NCBI GenBank assembly: GCA_026395555.1
Contig: JAPLYO010000015.1
Coordinates: forward strand, 1-64,000
From: Candidatus Peregrinibacteria bacterium
Lineage (GTDB): Bacteria > Patescibacteriota > Gracilibacteria > UBA1369 > UBA12463
Length of the DNA: 64,000 bases
Direction of reading: 5' to 3'
This document shows positions 33,095-42,629 of the stretch, piece after piece. Positions within the stretch are counted from its first letter, which is position 1; every line of letters starts with the position of its first letter. A program made the translations under genes and the position numbers. The notes under the pieces are model-generated. The model saw only the letters and a program-made list of their open reading frames with translations, searched no databases and was not told where the DNA came from.

Positions 33095-34071
33095 TGGAAA
33101 ATACTGCCACACAAGCAACTCCTGTTTTTATTGAACGTGCTCCATATGAAAAGGGCTTCGCTGACTTCTTTGAAAAAAATCTCAAGGAGCGTCTTCAGAA
33201 GGCGGAAACCGATCGTCTTGAGCTCTTAAAAGAATATGATCACCGCAAGACTGTCGGTTATCCCATGTATGTTCCAGTTATTCTCTTGGCGGGCATTCTT
33301 TTTTTATACGCAGATCCTCAGTTTGGGTTATTTGTTGGTATTGGGCTTGGTGCGCTTTTGTACCAGTGGATTCAAGGCCCGGTTCATAAGTATCGATCTA
33401 ATGTGAAGGAAGGAATTGTCGCTGAGCTAGTTACGTTTTTTGGCGAGTTGAGTTTTTCCGAATCGAGGAAGCTCGATACGCAGCTTTTGGAGGATAGCGG
33501 AATAGTTCCAGGCTTCACGACGTACAATGGAGGTGATCACCTAAGCGGAAACTACGATGGTGTTGATATGGAGATGTGCGAGGTAGAGCTCAAGCAGAAG
33601 GGGAATAAGGATAGGGAGTATGTGGTCTTCAAGGGCGAGATGTTTCATATAAAACTCAAAAAGACATTCACGGGCAAAACGATTGTTAAAAAGGATAGTG
33701 GGTTTCTGGGAAATGCTTTCGGTGGAATATTTACCAAGCTTGAGAGAGTAAAATTAGAGGACCCGAAATTCGAAAAGGAGTTTGAGGTGTATGGTACTGA
33801 CCAGGTTGAGGCTCGCTATTTGCTTACGACGGCATTCATGGAGAGACTTCTAACACTGAGAGATACCTTCGATAAGAATGGAACGATTCAGTGCGAGTTT
33901 AGTAATGATCATCTTTTTATCACTATCGCCACAAATCGTGATTTATTCGAGGCGGGTCCAATCGAAGAGTCATGTCTTGATACTGAGGATATTCATATAT
34001 TCCTTTCTCAGATGGAGTCGGTATTTCAGGTAATTGAGGTATTGAAACTGAATAAATATACTGGTCTTTAG
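33094..34071 (+). CDS. DUF3137 family membrane protein
   Basis: The 325-residue protein has a helical N-terminal part of ~45 residues, two close hydrophobic helices (about residues 52-90) and a large C-terminal region with a YNGGDHLSGNYDGVDMEMCEVELK stretch typical of DUF3137 (only partly quoted). The region is predicted cytoplasmic or extracytoplasmic, not known. It starts one base into the lemA stop (TAATG), and LemA-DUF3137 pairs recur in bacteria, so they probably form a complex. Function unknown. Confidence 0.8.
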   Translation: MENTATQATPVFIERAPYEKGFADFFEKNLKERLQKAETDRLELLKEYDHRKTVGYPMYVPVILLAGILFLYADPQFGLFVGIGLGALLYQWIQGPVHKYRSNVKEGIVAELVTFFGELSFSESRKLDTQLLEDSGIVPGFTTYNGGDHLSGNYDGVDMEMCEVELKQKGNKDREYVVFKGEMFHIKLKKTFTGKTIVKKDSGFLGNAFGGIFTKLERVKLEDPKFEKEFEVYGTDQVEARYLLTTAFMERLLTLRDTFDKNGTIQCEFSNDHLFITIATNRDLFEAGPIEESCLDTEDIHIFLSQMESVFQVIEVLKLNKYTGL

Positions 34072-34084
34072 ATCATGAAAGTTC

Positions 34085-34090
34085 TATACT
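34085..34090 (+). promoter_or_regulatory. -10 box of the gnd operon, leaderless geometry
   Basis: TATACT followed by seven bases and the gnd ATG at 34098. No convincing -35. It shares this geometry with tal and tkt. Confidence 0.4.
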
Positions 34091-34097
34091 CGAAGCA

Positions 34098-35489
34098 ATG
34101 AAAAGTGCTATCGGAATTATTGGCCTTGGTGTCATGGGCGCGAGTCTCGCGCAGAATTTTGCGAATAAAAAAATCCAAGTAAGCGCCTACAATCATCACA
34201 AGGATAAAGTTGATGCATTGGTGAAAAAAGCCAACTCACCTCATCTCATAGGATACGACGTGCTCAAGAAATTTGTTTCTTCTCTTGAAGCGCCGAGGAA
34301 GATTATTCTCATGGTTCCCGCTGGCGATCCGGTCGACGAGACGATCAAAAAGCTCAGTCCACTTCTCTTGAAAGGAGATATTATTATTGATGGGGGGAAC
34401 TCATTTTATCGCGACACATTGAGGAGAGTTGAAGAGTTGAACAAAAAAAGTATACACTTTGTGGGCATGGGAATATCCGGTGGAGAAAAGGGGGCATTAC
34501 AGGGACCGTGTATTATGCCAGGCACATCAAAAGCAATCTGGAAATCCCTCAAACCGCTTCTGGAAAAGATCGCTGCAAAAGATTTTTCCAAAAAACCTTG
34601 TGTAGTGAACGTAGGCGCGCCTGGAGCAGGGCACTATGTGAAAATGGTACACAATGGAATTGAATACGCCCTCATGCAGCTTATCGCAGAGAGTTACGGT
34701 CTACTGAGGGATCTTTATGGAATCTCGAACGATAATATTGCAACCGTATTTGAGTCTTTTAATGATAGCCGACTTGGATCGTACCTTCTTGAGATTTCTC
34801 AAATCGTATGTCAAAAAAAAGAAGGGAAGCGAAATCTGGTTGATATGATTATGGACGTCTCTGGCAACAAAGGAACGGGAAAATGGACGACGCAGGAAGC
34901 TTTGGATTTGGGAATAGCCCTGCCGATTATCACCGAATCTCTTTTTGCTCGGTATGTATCGTCCGATAAGAATCTTCGACTTACTCTTGGAAAAAGAATA
35001 AGTAAGAAAAAAACAGAAGATCTGCCGCCACTGACGGTATTTTTAGAAATGCTTGAAGGCGCGCTCTATGGAGCCTTTCTTCTCGCCTATGCCGAAGGAT
35101 TTATGATGCTGGATCGAGCGAATACTACGTATAACTTTGATCTGGATTTTCGAGAAATAGCGAGGATATGGCAAGGTGGATGCATCATTCGAGCGAAGGT
35201 ATTGAAAGATATTACCAAAGCTCTCCCTCGGAAGTCGGGTATGCTGCTTATGGACAAGAAATATTTTAAGGAGATTATTGCATGCATGGAGTCGCTCAAG
35301 AATATTACCGTCACAGGGGTTCTCACGGAGGAGCCGGTGGCAGCATATTCCGCAGCACTAAACAGTTTTTATAGTATGACTTCCGCGCAGCTCCCATCAA
35401 ATCTCATTCAGGGACTACGGGATCTTTTTGGGGCACATACCTATCAGCGTATCGATAAAAAAGGTACATTCCATACGGAATGGGAATAA
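34098..35489 (+). CDS. gnd: 6-phosphogluconate dehydrogenase
   Basis: Gnd oxidises and decarboxylates 6-phosphogluconate to ribulose-5-P. The 463-residue protein has the NADP-binding start IGIIGLGVMGASLAQNFAN, the substrate motif FVGMGISGGEKGALQGPCIM (about residues 122-141), and the catalytic Lys-His pair in VKMVHNGIEYALMQLIAESY. Length and C-terminal helical domain are standard for the long type. It begins a gnd-zwf-pgl operon (gaps of 9 and 34 bases). Confidence 0.95.
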   Translation: MKSAIGIIGLGVMGASLAQNFANKKIQVSAYNHHKDKVDALVKKANSPHLIGYDVLKKFVSSLEAPRKIILMVPAGDPVDETIKKLSPLLLKGDIIIDGGNSFYRDTLRRVEELNKKSIHFVGMGISGGEKGALQGPCIMPGTSKAIWKSLKPLLEKIAAKDFSKKPCVVNVGAPGAGHYVKMVHNGIEYALMQLIAESYGLLRDLYGISNDNIATVFESFNDSRLGSYLLEISQIVCQKKEGKRNLVDMIMDVSGNKGTGKWTTQEALDLGIALPIITESLFARYVSSDKNLRLTLGKRISKKKTEDLPPLTVFLEMLEGALYGAFLLAYAEGFMMLDRANTTYNFDLDFREIARIWQGGCIIRAKVLKDITKALPRKSGMLLMDKKYFKEIIACMESLKNITVTGVLTEEPVAAYSAALNSFYSMTSAQLPSNLIQGLRDLFGAHTYQRIDKKGTFHTEWE

Positions 35490-35498
35490 CATAAATAT

Positions 35499-36947
35499 AT
35501 GAGCAAATCGAACGACACTCCATTTCAGATTGCGCAGCATGATTTTACATTGATCATCTTTGGTGCATCAGGCTCGCTTGCGAAGTTGAAGATCTTCCCT
35601 TCGCTCTACCAGCTACAGCTTGAAAAGCGCTTGCCGGTCGACTTTCGCATCGTGGGATATGCGCGAACAGAGATGACCGAAAAGGCATTTCATGAGGAAT
35701 TTCAAAAATCCGTACGAGAAAAATTTAAAGAGATGACCGATGAAAAAATCCTCGCAAAGGTTTTAAAAAATGTCACCTATGTCTCCGGCCAGTATGACTC
35801 AGAGGCTGATTTTACGCGGTTGAAGGAGCATCTGGTCTCCATAGAAGGAAAAGGAAAGTTTATGCGTCTAGCATACTTTTCTACGCCACCGTCAGTGTTT
35901 GAATCGGTTATCACGCAGTTGGGAAAGGTAAATTTTGATACACAGGTTTCTAAACTTCGTCTGATTATCGAAAAACCCTTTGGGTACGATCTCAAGTCTG
36001 CAAAAAACCTAGAAAAGGTACTGCTGGAGCGATTTGATGAGTCTCAGCTTTTTCTCTTGGATCACTATTTGGGCAAGGAGGCGGTATTTAATCTTCTCTC
36101 GCTTCGTTATGCCAACCCTATTCTTACGACACTGATTCAGGGGTCATATGTTCGGAATATTCAGATTAATGGATTGGAAAACCTGGGTACCGAAGGACGT
36201 GCGAATTATTTCGAACACGTAGGGTCGCTTCGCGATATGGTTCAGTCGCACCTATTTCAGATTCTCGCATTTCTTACGATGGATCTACCGGAAAAAATAA
36301 CATCAGATACGATTCATCGCGGGAAGCGAAATCTCATAGAATCGCTTGTACTAAAGGATAAGAAGGCATCGGTCGTGCGTGGACAATATGATGGGTACAG
36401 AAAGGAGGAGGGTGTAAGTCCAAAATCGGATACAGAGACGTTCGCCGCGCTCCGTCTATTTATTGACGAAATGCGTTGGCATAACGTGCCGGTATATTTG
36501 CGAACGGGAAAGAAGATGAAGAAGCAACTCACGAGTGTTGTGATTGAGTTTAAGCCACAGGCGCTACAGAAGCTCCATAAAGATTTAGAACCAAACAAAT
36601 TAATTATTCAGTTGCAGCCAAATGAGAAGATTGAGTTTAGTCTCCTGACGAAGATGGGGGGATCGGAGGTGGACTTCACTCCACTCAATACGGGACGACC
36701 GATTTATTGTAGCGGAGACTGTCTTGACGAGCACGGTCGACTCCTGATTGAGGCGATTAAGGGCGACAAGATGCTGTTTCTCGACTTCCCGGAAATTTAT
36801 GCCTCATGGGGATTTGTGGATAAGATTATAGATGCTTTCGAAGAAAATGAAATTCCCCTTGTGCATTACAAACCTGGAACATATGGTCCAAAAGAGTCAT
36901 ATGAGATGCTAGAGCAGTATGGACATAAGTGGCATGACGTTGAATAA
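35499..36947 (+). CDS. zwf: Glucose-6-phosphate 1-dehydrogenase
   Basis: Zwf oxidises glucose-6-P to 6-phosphogluconolactone. The 482-residue protein has the NADP fingerprint FGASGSLAKLKIFPSLYQL (about residues 19-37), the substrate motif LLDHYLGKEAVFNLL (about 185-199) with the catalytic His region, and a C-terminal segment with IYCSGDCLDEHGRLLIEAI. It is the second gene of the oxidative pentose phosphate operon. Confidence 0.95.
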   Translation: MSKSNDTPFQIAQHDFTLIIFGASGSLAKLKIFPSLYQLQLEKRLPVDFRIVGYARTEMTEKAFHEEFQKSVREKFKEMTDEKILAKVLKNVTYVSGQYDSEADFTRLKEHLVSIEGKGKFMRLAYFSTPPSVFESVITQLGKVNFDTQVSKLRLIIEKPFGYDLKSAKNLEKVLLERFDESQLFLLDHYLGKEAVFNLLSLRYANPILTTLIQGSYVRNIQINGLENLGTEGRANYFEHVGSLRDMVQSHLFQILAFLTMDLPEKITSDTIHRGKRNLIESLVLKDKKASVVRGQYDGYRKEEGVSPKSDTETFAALRLFIDEMRWHNVPVYLRTGKKMKKQLTSVVIEFKPQALQKLHKDLEPNKLIIQLQPNEKIEFSLLTKMGGSEVDFTPLNTGRPIYCSGDCLDEHGRLLIEAIKGDKMLFLDFPEIYASWGFVDKIIDAFEENEIPLVHYKPGTYGPKESYEMLEQYGHKWHDVE

Positions 36948-36981
36948 ATAGCGCTAAAATATATCGTAAACAAACATAGTA

Positions 36982-37686
36982 ATGATCGAACAGATATTCT
37001 CAGTGAAGGACGAGCATGAGTTTTTGGAAAAAACTTCCATACATCTTTTAAATAAAATTCATGAGATTCTTGAAACACAAGAATTTTGTCGACTTGGGCT
37101 TTCTGGCGGATCAACGCCAAAAAAGCTCTATCGTAGACTTGCTGAGTTGCACATACCTTGGGAAAAAATGGTGCTTATTGTTTTGGATGAGAGAAATGTA
37201 TCACTTAGCGATCCCCATAGTAATTACGGCATGATTCGTGATGAACTTTTAAGTATGATAAAGATTCCAGATGAACAGGTTGTATTTTTTGATACAGAGC
37301 TTGGATATGATTCTGCGGTGCTTTCGACAGAGCAGAAATTGATACATTTAAAAAAAGAACGTCTTCCACTTTTTGATCATCTCATTCTTGGTGTTGGCGC
37401 AGATGGTCATATTGCTGGAATTTTCCCAGAAACACCCTCTCCACAGAAGGGATTTCTCACTATGAAGACTCACACTGATATGTTCGATGTCGGCGAACGG
37501 ATGACTGCGACAATGGAAGCTCTCACGTCCTGCGCCTCGGCCACGCTCCTTGTAAATGGCCATGAAAAGACCCGCGTGCTGAATGCGATAACGGGCAGCA
37601 CTGGAGCTATCGAGGGCCAAAATAATCTTCCAATCATGGAATTCATCGCAAAGGTTCCGACAACGGTGTATGCGGTGAACGTATAG
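36982..37686 (+). CDS. pgl: 6-phosphogluconolactonase
   Basis: Pgl opens 6-phosphogluconolactone to 6-phosphogluconate. The 234-residue protein is of the GlcN6P isomerase-like type: LGLSGGSTPKKLYRRLAE at the phosphate-binding loop, VLDERNVSLSDPHSNYGMIR and LGVGADGHIAGIFPET, all characteristic of DevB/NagB-like lactonases. It closes the gnd-zwf-pgl operon. Confidence 0.93.
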   Translation: MIEQIFSVKDEHEFLEKTSIHLLNKIHEILETQEFCRLGLSGGSTPKKLYRRLAELHIPWEKMVLIVLDERNVSLSDPHSNYGMIRDELLSMIKIPDEQVVFFDTELGYDSAVLSTEQKLIHLKKERLPLFDHLILGVGADGHIAGIFPETPSPQKGFLTMKTHTDMFDVGERMTATMEALTSCASATLLVNGHEKTRVLNAITGSTGAIEGQNNLPIMEFIAKVPTTVYAVNV

Positions 37687-37762
37687 GCCGCCAGCAAAAC
37701 TTTCCATGCGTAGGCATTTTTGCTGTAAAATATGTCTGTGTTTTGAACACTTACTGCAGCAA

Positions 37763-38194
37763 ATGGCCTTCCCGGGAAATTTCAACCACGATATATGTTT
37801 TACAAGAGGAGATATTGCTGTCCATTTCTATGCCGATGCACCGGAAACGCTCAAAAGTAAAATAAAGCGGGCGATAAGAAAAAACACAATAATCCAGCTC
37901 AAGAGGGGTCTTTATATCACCACGGACGCGTATCTGAAGGAGGTAAACAAGAAGACGCTCACGGAATATATCTCCTCAAGACTTCGCACGCCATCCTATA
38001 TCAGCCTCGAATATGCACTTGAAGAATATGGACTTCTTCCGATGCGACCAGTGAGAACCATCACGTGTATTGCCGCGAAAACACGAACGAGATATCGCTT
38101 TTCGGATAGCCTTTGCTCCAATGGCAAAATTTTTCTGAAGAAGATTTCAGGGAATTCGGTCATTACGTCTGGAAATCAAACTCCGCGAAAATGA
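37763..38194 (+). pseudogene. Truncated AbiEi-like antitoxin/regulator
   Basis: The 143-residue frame looks like the N-terminal part of AbiEi/type IV antitoxin regulators: an HTH with KSKIKRAIRKNTIIQLKRGL, then YITTDAY and the following PSYISLEYALEEYGLLP and MRPVRTITCIAAKTRTRYRF. Homologues continue for another 60-100 residues. Here, after residue ~125, the frame turns into unrelated Ser/Lys-rich sequence and stops. A different frame just downstream (38110-38271) encodes an acidic, family-like C terminus ending in VWAKELLS, so the gene seems broken by a deletion or frameshift. It stands between the two pentose phosphate operons. Confidence 0.5.
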
Positions 38195-38271
38195 TAGATA
38201 TATGGGAAATAATCAATAAGCACTTTGAAGGTAAGAAGTTTGATGTATGGGCGAAAGAGCTGCTCTCATAG
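38110..38271 (+). pseudogene. Out-of-frame C-terminal protein remnant
   Basis: In the +1 frame relative to the AbiEi-like gene, 53 codons encode a charged aromatic stretch with EEDFREFGHYVWKSN, MIDIWEIINKHF and KFDVWAKELLS, ending at TAG 38269-38271. It has no start codon of its own before ATG 38191, except that a 26-residue frame could start there. The amino-acid makeup is protein-like, so it is probably what is left of the 3' end of the AbiEi-like gene or its partner. Confidence 0.35.
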
Positions 38272-38288
38272 CCCGCGACATTCAAGTT

Positions 38289-40262
38289 CTATGCTTTTCT
38301 TTTCGCTAATTTTTCCACCTCTTTCGTAATGTCTTTCATGCCAAGGCCCGCCTCCTCGTACAACTCGTCGGCGGTCCCACTCAGCTGATAACCTCGAACT
38401 CCCATGGTAGCGAGCGGAACGTTAACATCCTCCTCTTTGAGTGCGGCAGTAGTAAGCATTCCGAGTCCAATATGCGGTTCGTGATCTTCTATAGTGAGAA
38501 CGGCGCCAGTTTTTTTAGCACTCTTTGCTACTGTTTCTGTATCAAATGGCTTCAATGAGCTCACGACAACGATTTCTACATCGATCAATCCCGCAAGGGC
38601 ATCTCGAACTTCCAATGCTCGTGTTACCATAGGTCCACTTGCTACGATCGTAATGTCTTTACCATTTCTCAAGACATCTGCTTTTCCGATCTTGAACTCA
38701 TAGGCGCCTCCGAAGAATGCACTGCCATCTTCTGTTGTAAGTATCGGTAACTTTGAGCGTCCCATACGGACATACACGTTTCCGTAGATGCTCGCCACGC
38801 GACGAATGATGCGATCACACTGATTGGCATCCGCAGGCTCAAAGATAGAAGTATTAAAGAAGCCCATGAATGAGCCAATATCATCAATCGCCTGATGAGT
38901 CGGTCCATCCTCGCCTACAGATAAACCGCAGTGAGTGGAAACCATTTTTGCATTCGTTTCATTGATATCATTTACACGTGCCTGATCTTTTGCGCGACTC
39001 GTCATGAACGCGCCAAACGTTGAACAGAAGGGGATAAACCCACGTAAACTCAAACCTCCGGCCGCACTTACCATATGCTGTTCGGCGATACCGCACTCAA
39101 TATGTCGCTCGGGGAAGGCTTTCTTCACACCATCTGTTTTTACTGATCCCGCAAGATCTGCAGTCATGGCAACAACATTCATGTTCAGACCAGCCAGATC
39201 CGTTAACGCGTTTCCGTAGGCGCCACGGCAGTCGAATAGTTCTTTGCCGACCGGATACTCCTTCGGCGTGCCGGCATTGAATCCTTCAATGGCAGAGCCA
39301 TTTTTTACAAAATCATAACTAAAAATCTTCTCCTTGAGGCTTCCTCCAAATCCACCAAGGAAATCGGTAATACTTTTTGCACCGGCCTCGTCGACAGTCA
39401 ATTCGCTCAACGCCTTTTCGGTAAGTTCTTTGTTGGTAGCATTTCCATGCCAGCTGGATTTTCCTGCATCCGCCTCGGCCTCCATGAAACTAACGCCTTT
39501 TCCCATAATAGTATGAGCTATTAAGCATACAGGCTTGCCTCCTTCGCCGCTCGTTCCATCAACACCGGAAACCATCTGCATCGCCTTTGCTCTCGAGAGA
39601 GCGTTCCACATAGCCTGATAGTCATGTCCATCTACCTCTATAACCTCCCATCCAGCTGCGCGATAATGTCCGGCAATATTTGTCGGCATGATGGTATCAA
39701 GGGATGCGCTGAGCTGAAGCTTGTTGTAATCAATAAATAAAACAAGATTTGAAAGGGCATATTTGCTCGCAAAATTCATCATCTCATACGCCTGTCCCTC
39801 TTGCTGCTCGCCGTCACCCATAAGGAGGTAAACTGACTCAGGGGATTTTTTTAAATGATTTCCGAGGGCGAACGCGCTGGCAACAGAGGATCCCACACCA
39901 AGCGGACCGGTAGAATAATGTACACCACGAACTTTGCGATTTACATGTCCCTCGAATACATCTGATGGCTTGCGAAAAAGCTTAATAGCACGCTCTTTGT
40001 CTACAACGCCCAGCTCGCCCAGAATGGCGTAAACAGCGGGGGAGACATGGCCATTTGAGACGACAACCGGTTCGTTTGATCGACTGATAACAAAAGCATA
40101 GAGCAGCGAAAGGTAGTCGATAACGGAGAGGGAGCCACCTGGGTGACCCGACTGCGCGTTCGAGACCATCTCAATAATCGATCGACGGCAAGCCGTTGAA
40201 AGCGTTTGGAGGAAGGAAATATGTTCGTCGTTAAGAGGCTCACCTAAATTTGGAATATTCAT
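38289..40262 (-). CDS. tkt: Transketolase
   Basis: Tkt moves two-carbon units between sugar phosphates with ThDP. The 657-residue protein has the ThDP motif LLMGDGEQQEGQAYEMMNFA (about residues 146-165), an N-terminal NAQSGHPGGSLSVIDYLSLL, and in the second half the pyrimidine-binding domain with IECGIAEQHMVSAAGGLSL. Its chain ends with the C-terminal Rossmann-like domain (EVVVVSSLKPFD). It is the last gene of the tal-pgi-tkt operon, 17 bases after pgi, but a -10 box also lies six bases before its ATG. Confidence 0.94.
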   Translation of the reverse strand: MNIPNLGEPLNDEHISFLQTLSTACRRSIIEMVSNAQSGHPGGSLSVIDYLSLLYAFVISRSNEPVVVSNGHVSPAVYAILGELGVVDKERAIKLFRKPSDVFEGHVNRKVRGVHYSTGPLGVGSSVASAFALGNHLKKSPESVYLLMGDGEQQEGQAYEMMNFASKYALSNLVLFIDYNKLQLSASLDTIMPTNIAGHYRAAGWEVIEVDGHDYQAMWNALSRAKAMQMVSGVDGTSGEGGKPVCLIAHTIMGKGVSFMEAEADAGKSSWHGNATNKELTEKALSELTVDEAGAKSITDFLGGFGGSLKEKIFSYDFVKNGSAIEGFNAGTPKEYPVGKELFDCRGAYGNALTDLAGLNMNVVAMTADLAGSVKTDGVKKAFPERHIECGIAEQHMVSAAGGLSLRGFIPFCSTFGAFMTSRAKDQARVNDINETNAKMVSTHCGLSVGEDGPTHQAIDDIGSFMGFFNTSIFEPADANQCDRIIRRVASIYGNVYVRMGRSKLPILTTEDGSAFFGGAYEFKIGKADVLRNGKDITIVASGPMVTRALEVRDALAGLIDVEIVVVSSLKPFDTETVAKSAKKTGAVLTIEDHEPHIGLGMLTTAALKEEDVNVPLATMGVRGYQLSGTADELYEEAGLGMKDITKEVEKLAKRKA

Positions 40263-40268
40263 GGGCAG

Positions 40269-40274
40269 ACTATA
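40269..40274 (-). promoter_or_regulatory. Possible internal -10 box before tkt, leaderless geometry
   Basis: TATAGT on the minus strand, six bases before the tkt ATG at 40262, in the short gap after pgi. It could give tkt an extra promoter. Confidence 0.3.
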
Positions 40275-40279
40275 AGAGA

Positions 40280-41596
40280 CTAGTGGGAACCAAGCAACAT
40301 CTTTTTTGTTAAAACTTTTCCAAGTTCAACCCCCGGCTGATTGTAGGCGTCAATGCCGTACATCTCCCCGAGAAAAGCGATACTTCCCTCAAGCATGACG
40401 AAGAGCTCGCCGAGGCTCTCTTCCGAGATACGATCGAGGGATATATTAGCGGTGGGGCGGTCGTATGCGGTAAGCGCCTCCTGGGTAGCTAACTGTTCGG
40501 TATGCATCAAAGTTGCGAACGAGACCCCGCTAAGGAATGCGAATGAACGCTCATTTGCGCCCGTACTCGGAATGGCGACTTTTGATCGGAATGATTTGGT
40601 TTCAAGAAAAAGTATGAGCTTATCGTATGGACCCTCGTTATAGAGCTGAACCTGAGAGTGCTGATCCGTAACGCCAAGCGCTTTGATGGGCGTGAGTCCA
40701 GTATGCACATCTTTACCCTCGCGGTTAACAGCCTTACCAATGCTTTCCGCCAAGAGCTGCCTATACCAATCAGCGACAGAATAGAGTGCCGACGAGTATG
40801 CCATCATAACGGTAGTAGTAACACCATATCGTTGCTGTAAGAGGTACTGTGCATGAGCGAGCTGATAGGCGGAATTATCGGCTATCTCAGTCGTAAGAAA
40901 TCTATCGGCCCCCTTACTCGCGCCCTTAAGAAGTTTGGAAATATCTATACCAATAAGCGCAGCAGGAAGCAGTCCAACAGCCGTAAGGACGGAAAATCGA
41001 CCTCCGACATTATCGGGAATAGGAAAATTGACGAACTCCTCGCGTCGCGCCTCCTCCCTCAGGAATCCCTTTTCAAGATCAGTAACCATAACAAAATGCT
41101 TCTTAAAAGAGGTACCCGCGGCGACCTTCTTCATTTTCTTTTTATAGTAGAGATATTGAGCCACCGTTTCAGGAGTTGTTCCAGACTTACTGATAACAAC
41201 AAAAAGTGTTTTTGAGTAGTTGAGAATCGAGTCGAGATTGGCAATGAGCTCAGGATCGACATTATCAAGGACGTGAAGTTGAGGTCCTCCTCTTTTTGAA
41301 GCGGGAATCTGATTCCATGAGAGTGGTTTTAGCGCCTGCATGAGCGCAGTAACGCCGAGAGCAGAGCCACCGATACCCAGCACGACAATATGTTCAAATG
41401 ATCCACGAACCTTTTTGGCATAAGATACAATATCCTTCGTAACGTCGGATGGATGCACTAGATCGAGAAATCCCTGCCCGCGACGTTGAATATCATGCAG
41501 GTATCCACGCAGGAGTAGACCCGAGGAAAGAATATCTTTCTGCTTCAGACCATGTGTCTTAAGGGCATGAAGATGTGTAAGGGAAAGACTAACCAT
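40280..41596 (-). CDS. pgi: Glucose-6-phosphate isomerase
   Basis: Pgi interconverts glucose-6-P and fructose-6-P, so it joins the oxidative branch to the tkt/tal products. The 438-residue protein has the signatures IVVLGIGGSALGVTALM (about residues 71-87), VISKSGTTPETVAQYLYY (the first SIS domain) and GKDVHTGLTPIKALGVTDQH. The family in CPR and thermophiles has this shorter form (430-450 residues). It follows tal by nine bases. Confidence 0.93.
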   Translation of the reverse strand: MVSLSLTHLHALKTHGLKQKDILSSGLLLRGYLHDIQRRGQGFLDLVHPSDVTKDIVSYAKKVRGSFEHIVVLGIGGSALGVTALMQALKPLSWNQIPASKRGGPQLHVLDNVDPELIANLDSILNYSKTLFVVISKSGTTPETVAQYLYYKKKMKKVAAGTSFKKHFVMVTDLEKGFLREEARREEFVNFPIPDNVGGRFSVLTAVGLLPAALIGIDISKLLKGASKGADRFLTTEIADNSAYQLAHAQYLLQQRYGVTTTVMMAYSSALYSVADWYRQLLAESIGKAVNREGKDVHTGLTPIKALGVTDQHSQVQLYNEGPYDKLILFLETKSFRSKVAIPSTGANERSFAFLSGVSFATLMHTEQLATQEALTAYDRPTANISLDRISEESLGELFVMLEGSIAFLGEMYGIDAYNQPGVELGKVLTKKMLLGSH

Positions 41597-41605
41597 AGGA
41601 AAGGA

Positions 41606-42286
41606 TCATTTTTTAGAAGATTTTTGCTTAGCTAATCCCTTAGTTTTTGAGGCTTTTTCCCAGTCCGCAAGAAACTTCTGAATGCCGATGTCGGTCAGCG
41701 GATGCTGAAATAGCTTCATAAAGATAGCATAGGGAATGGTGCAGATATGAGCACCCAATATTGCCGCCTCAGTAACATGTCGAGGATGTCGTACGCTGGC
41801 GACGATTATTTCTGTCTTGAACTCATACTCTCTATATATATCAGTGATTTCTTCGATAAGCGTCATGCCATCCTGACCTGCATCGTCTAGTCTTCCTATG
41901 AATGGGCTTACGAAAGTTGCTCCAGCTTTAGCAGCCAAGAGTGCCTGATTTGCAGAAAATACGAGAGTGATGTTAACGTGAATGCCCTTGGAGCGTAAGT
42001 AGCGGCAAGCTTTCAGGCCGTTTGGGGTCATTGGTAGCTTCACGCAGATGTTTTTCGCCCATTTACTATAAGCTAAACCCTCCTTGATCATTCCCTCATA
42101 GTCCAAAGAAATAACCTCGGCACTTACAGGACCATTAACTAGCTTTGAGATAGCTTTGACGCGAGACTCGAAATCAACACCTTCCAACGCGACGAGCGTA
42201 GGATTGGTAGTGACTCCATCTAAAAGACCAAGGGAAGCCGCGTCGGCGATCTCTTGGATATTGGCGGTATCGAGGAATAGTTTCAT
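41606..42286 (-). CDS. tal: Transaldolase (TalC/small type)
   Basis: Transaldolase moves a dihydroxyacetone unit from sedoheptulose-7-P to glyceraldehyde-3-P. The 226-residue protein is of the short type: [20 protein letters not shown] at the start, [14 protein letters not shown], the Schiff-base lysine in [15 protein letters not shown], and [19 protein letters not shown]. Distinguishing it from fructose-6-P aldolase needs more than the sequence alone. ATG 42286 is chosen, as it follows a TATATT box by six bases. It is the first gene of tal-pgi-tkt. Confidence 0.9.
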   Translation of the reverse strand: MKLFLDTANIQEIADAASLGLLDGVTTNPTLVALEGVDFESRVKAISKLVNGPVSAEVISLDYEGMIKEGLAYSKWAKNICVKLPMTPNGLKACRYLRSKGIHVNITLVFSANQALLAAKAGATFVSPFIGRLDDAGQDGMTLIEEITDIYREYEFKTEIIVASVRHPRHVTEAAILGAHICTIPYAIFMKLFQHPLTDIGIQKFLADWEKASKTKGLAKQKSSKK

Positions 42287-42292
42287 GAGCAA

Positions 42293-42321
42293 AATATACT
42301 CCTATTCAAAGCAGGATTCCA
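42293..42321 (-). promoter_or_regulatory. Promoter of the tal-pgi-tkt operon, leaderless geometry
   Basis: On the minus strand: -35 TGGAAT (42316-42321), 17 bases, -10 TATATT (42293-42298), six bases, ATG 42286. Confidence 0.45.
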
Positions 42322-42341
42322 CTCAAAATCGTAAATGAAAC

Positions 42342-42596
42342 TTAAGCTGTAGCTCGAGCCAAAAGTGACTTCTTTCTTGCAGCGTTGTTCTTGTGAATGA
42401 TGTTCTTCTTCATGGCCGTGTCGATGACAGAAAAGGCCTTAGGAAGCATCGTAATAGCAGTAGCCTTGTCTCCCTCCTTAGCAACCTTCAATACGTCCTT
42501 AACAGCCTTCTTGAGGTCTGCACGTGTCTTGTAGTTGCGTACTTTAGCCTTGAGAGACTGACGCATGGACTTCTTGGAAGCTGAAAGATTAGGCAT
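42342..42596 (-). CDS. rpsT: 30S ribosomal protein S20
   Basis: This 84-residue basic all-helical protein matches S20: MPNLSASKKSMRQSLKAKVR at the start, a Lys/Ala-rich middle and the conserved end KNIIHKNNAARKKSLLARA. S20 binds the 5' domain of 16S rRNA early in assembly. ATG 42596 was chosen because a strong promoter lies between it and the codons further upstream. Confidence 0.93.
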   Translation of the reverse strand: MPNLSASKKSMRQSLKAKVRNYKTRADLKKAVKDVLKVAKEGDKATAITMLPKAFSVIDTAMKKNIIHKNNAARKKSLLARATA

Positions 42597-42629
42597 AAAA
42601 GGATCGTTTTTCAAAAATAAAGCAGACCA

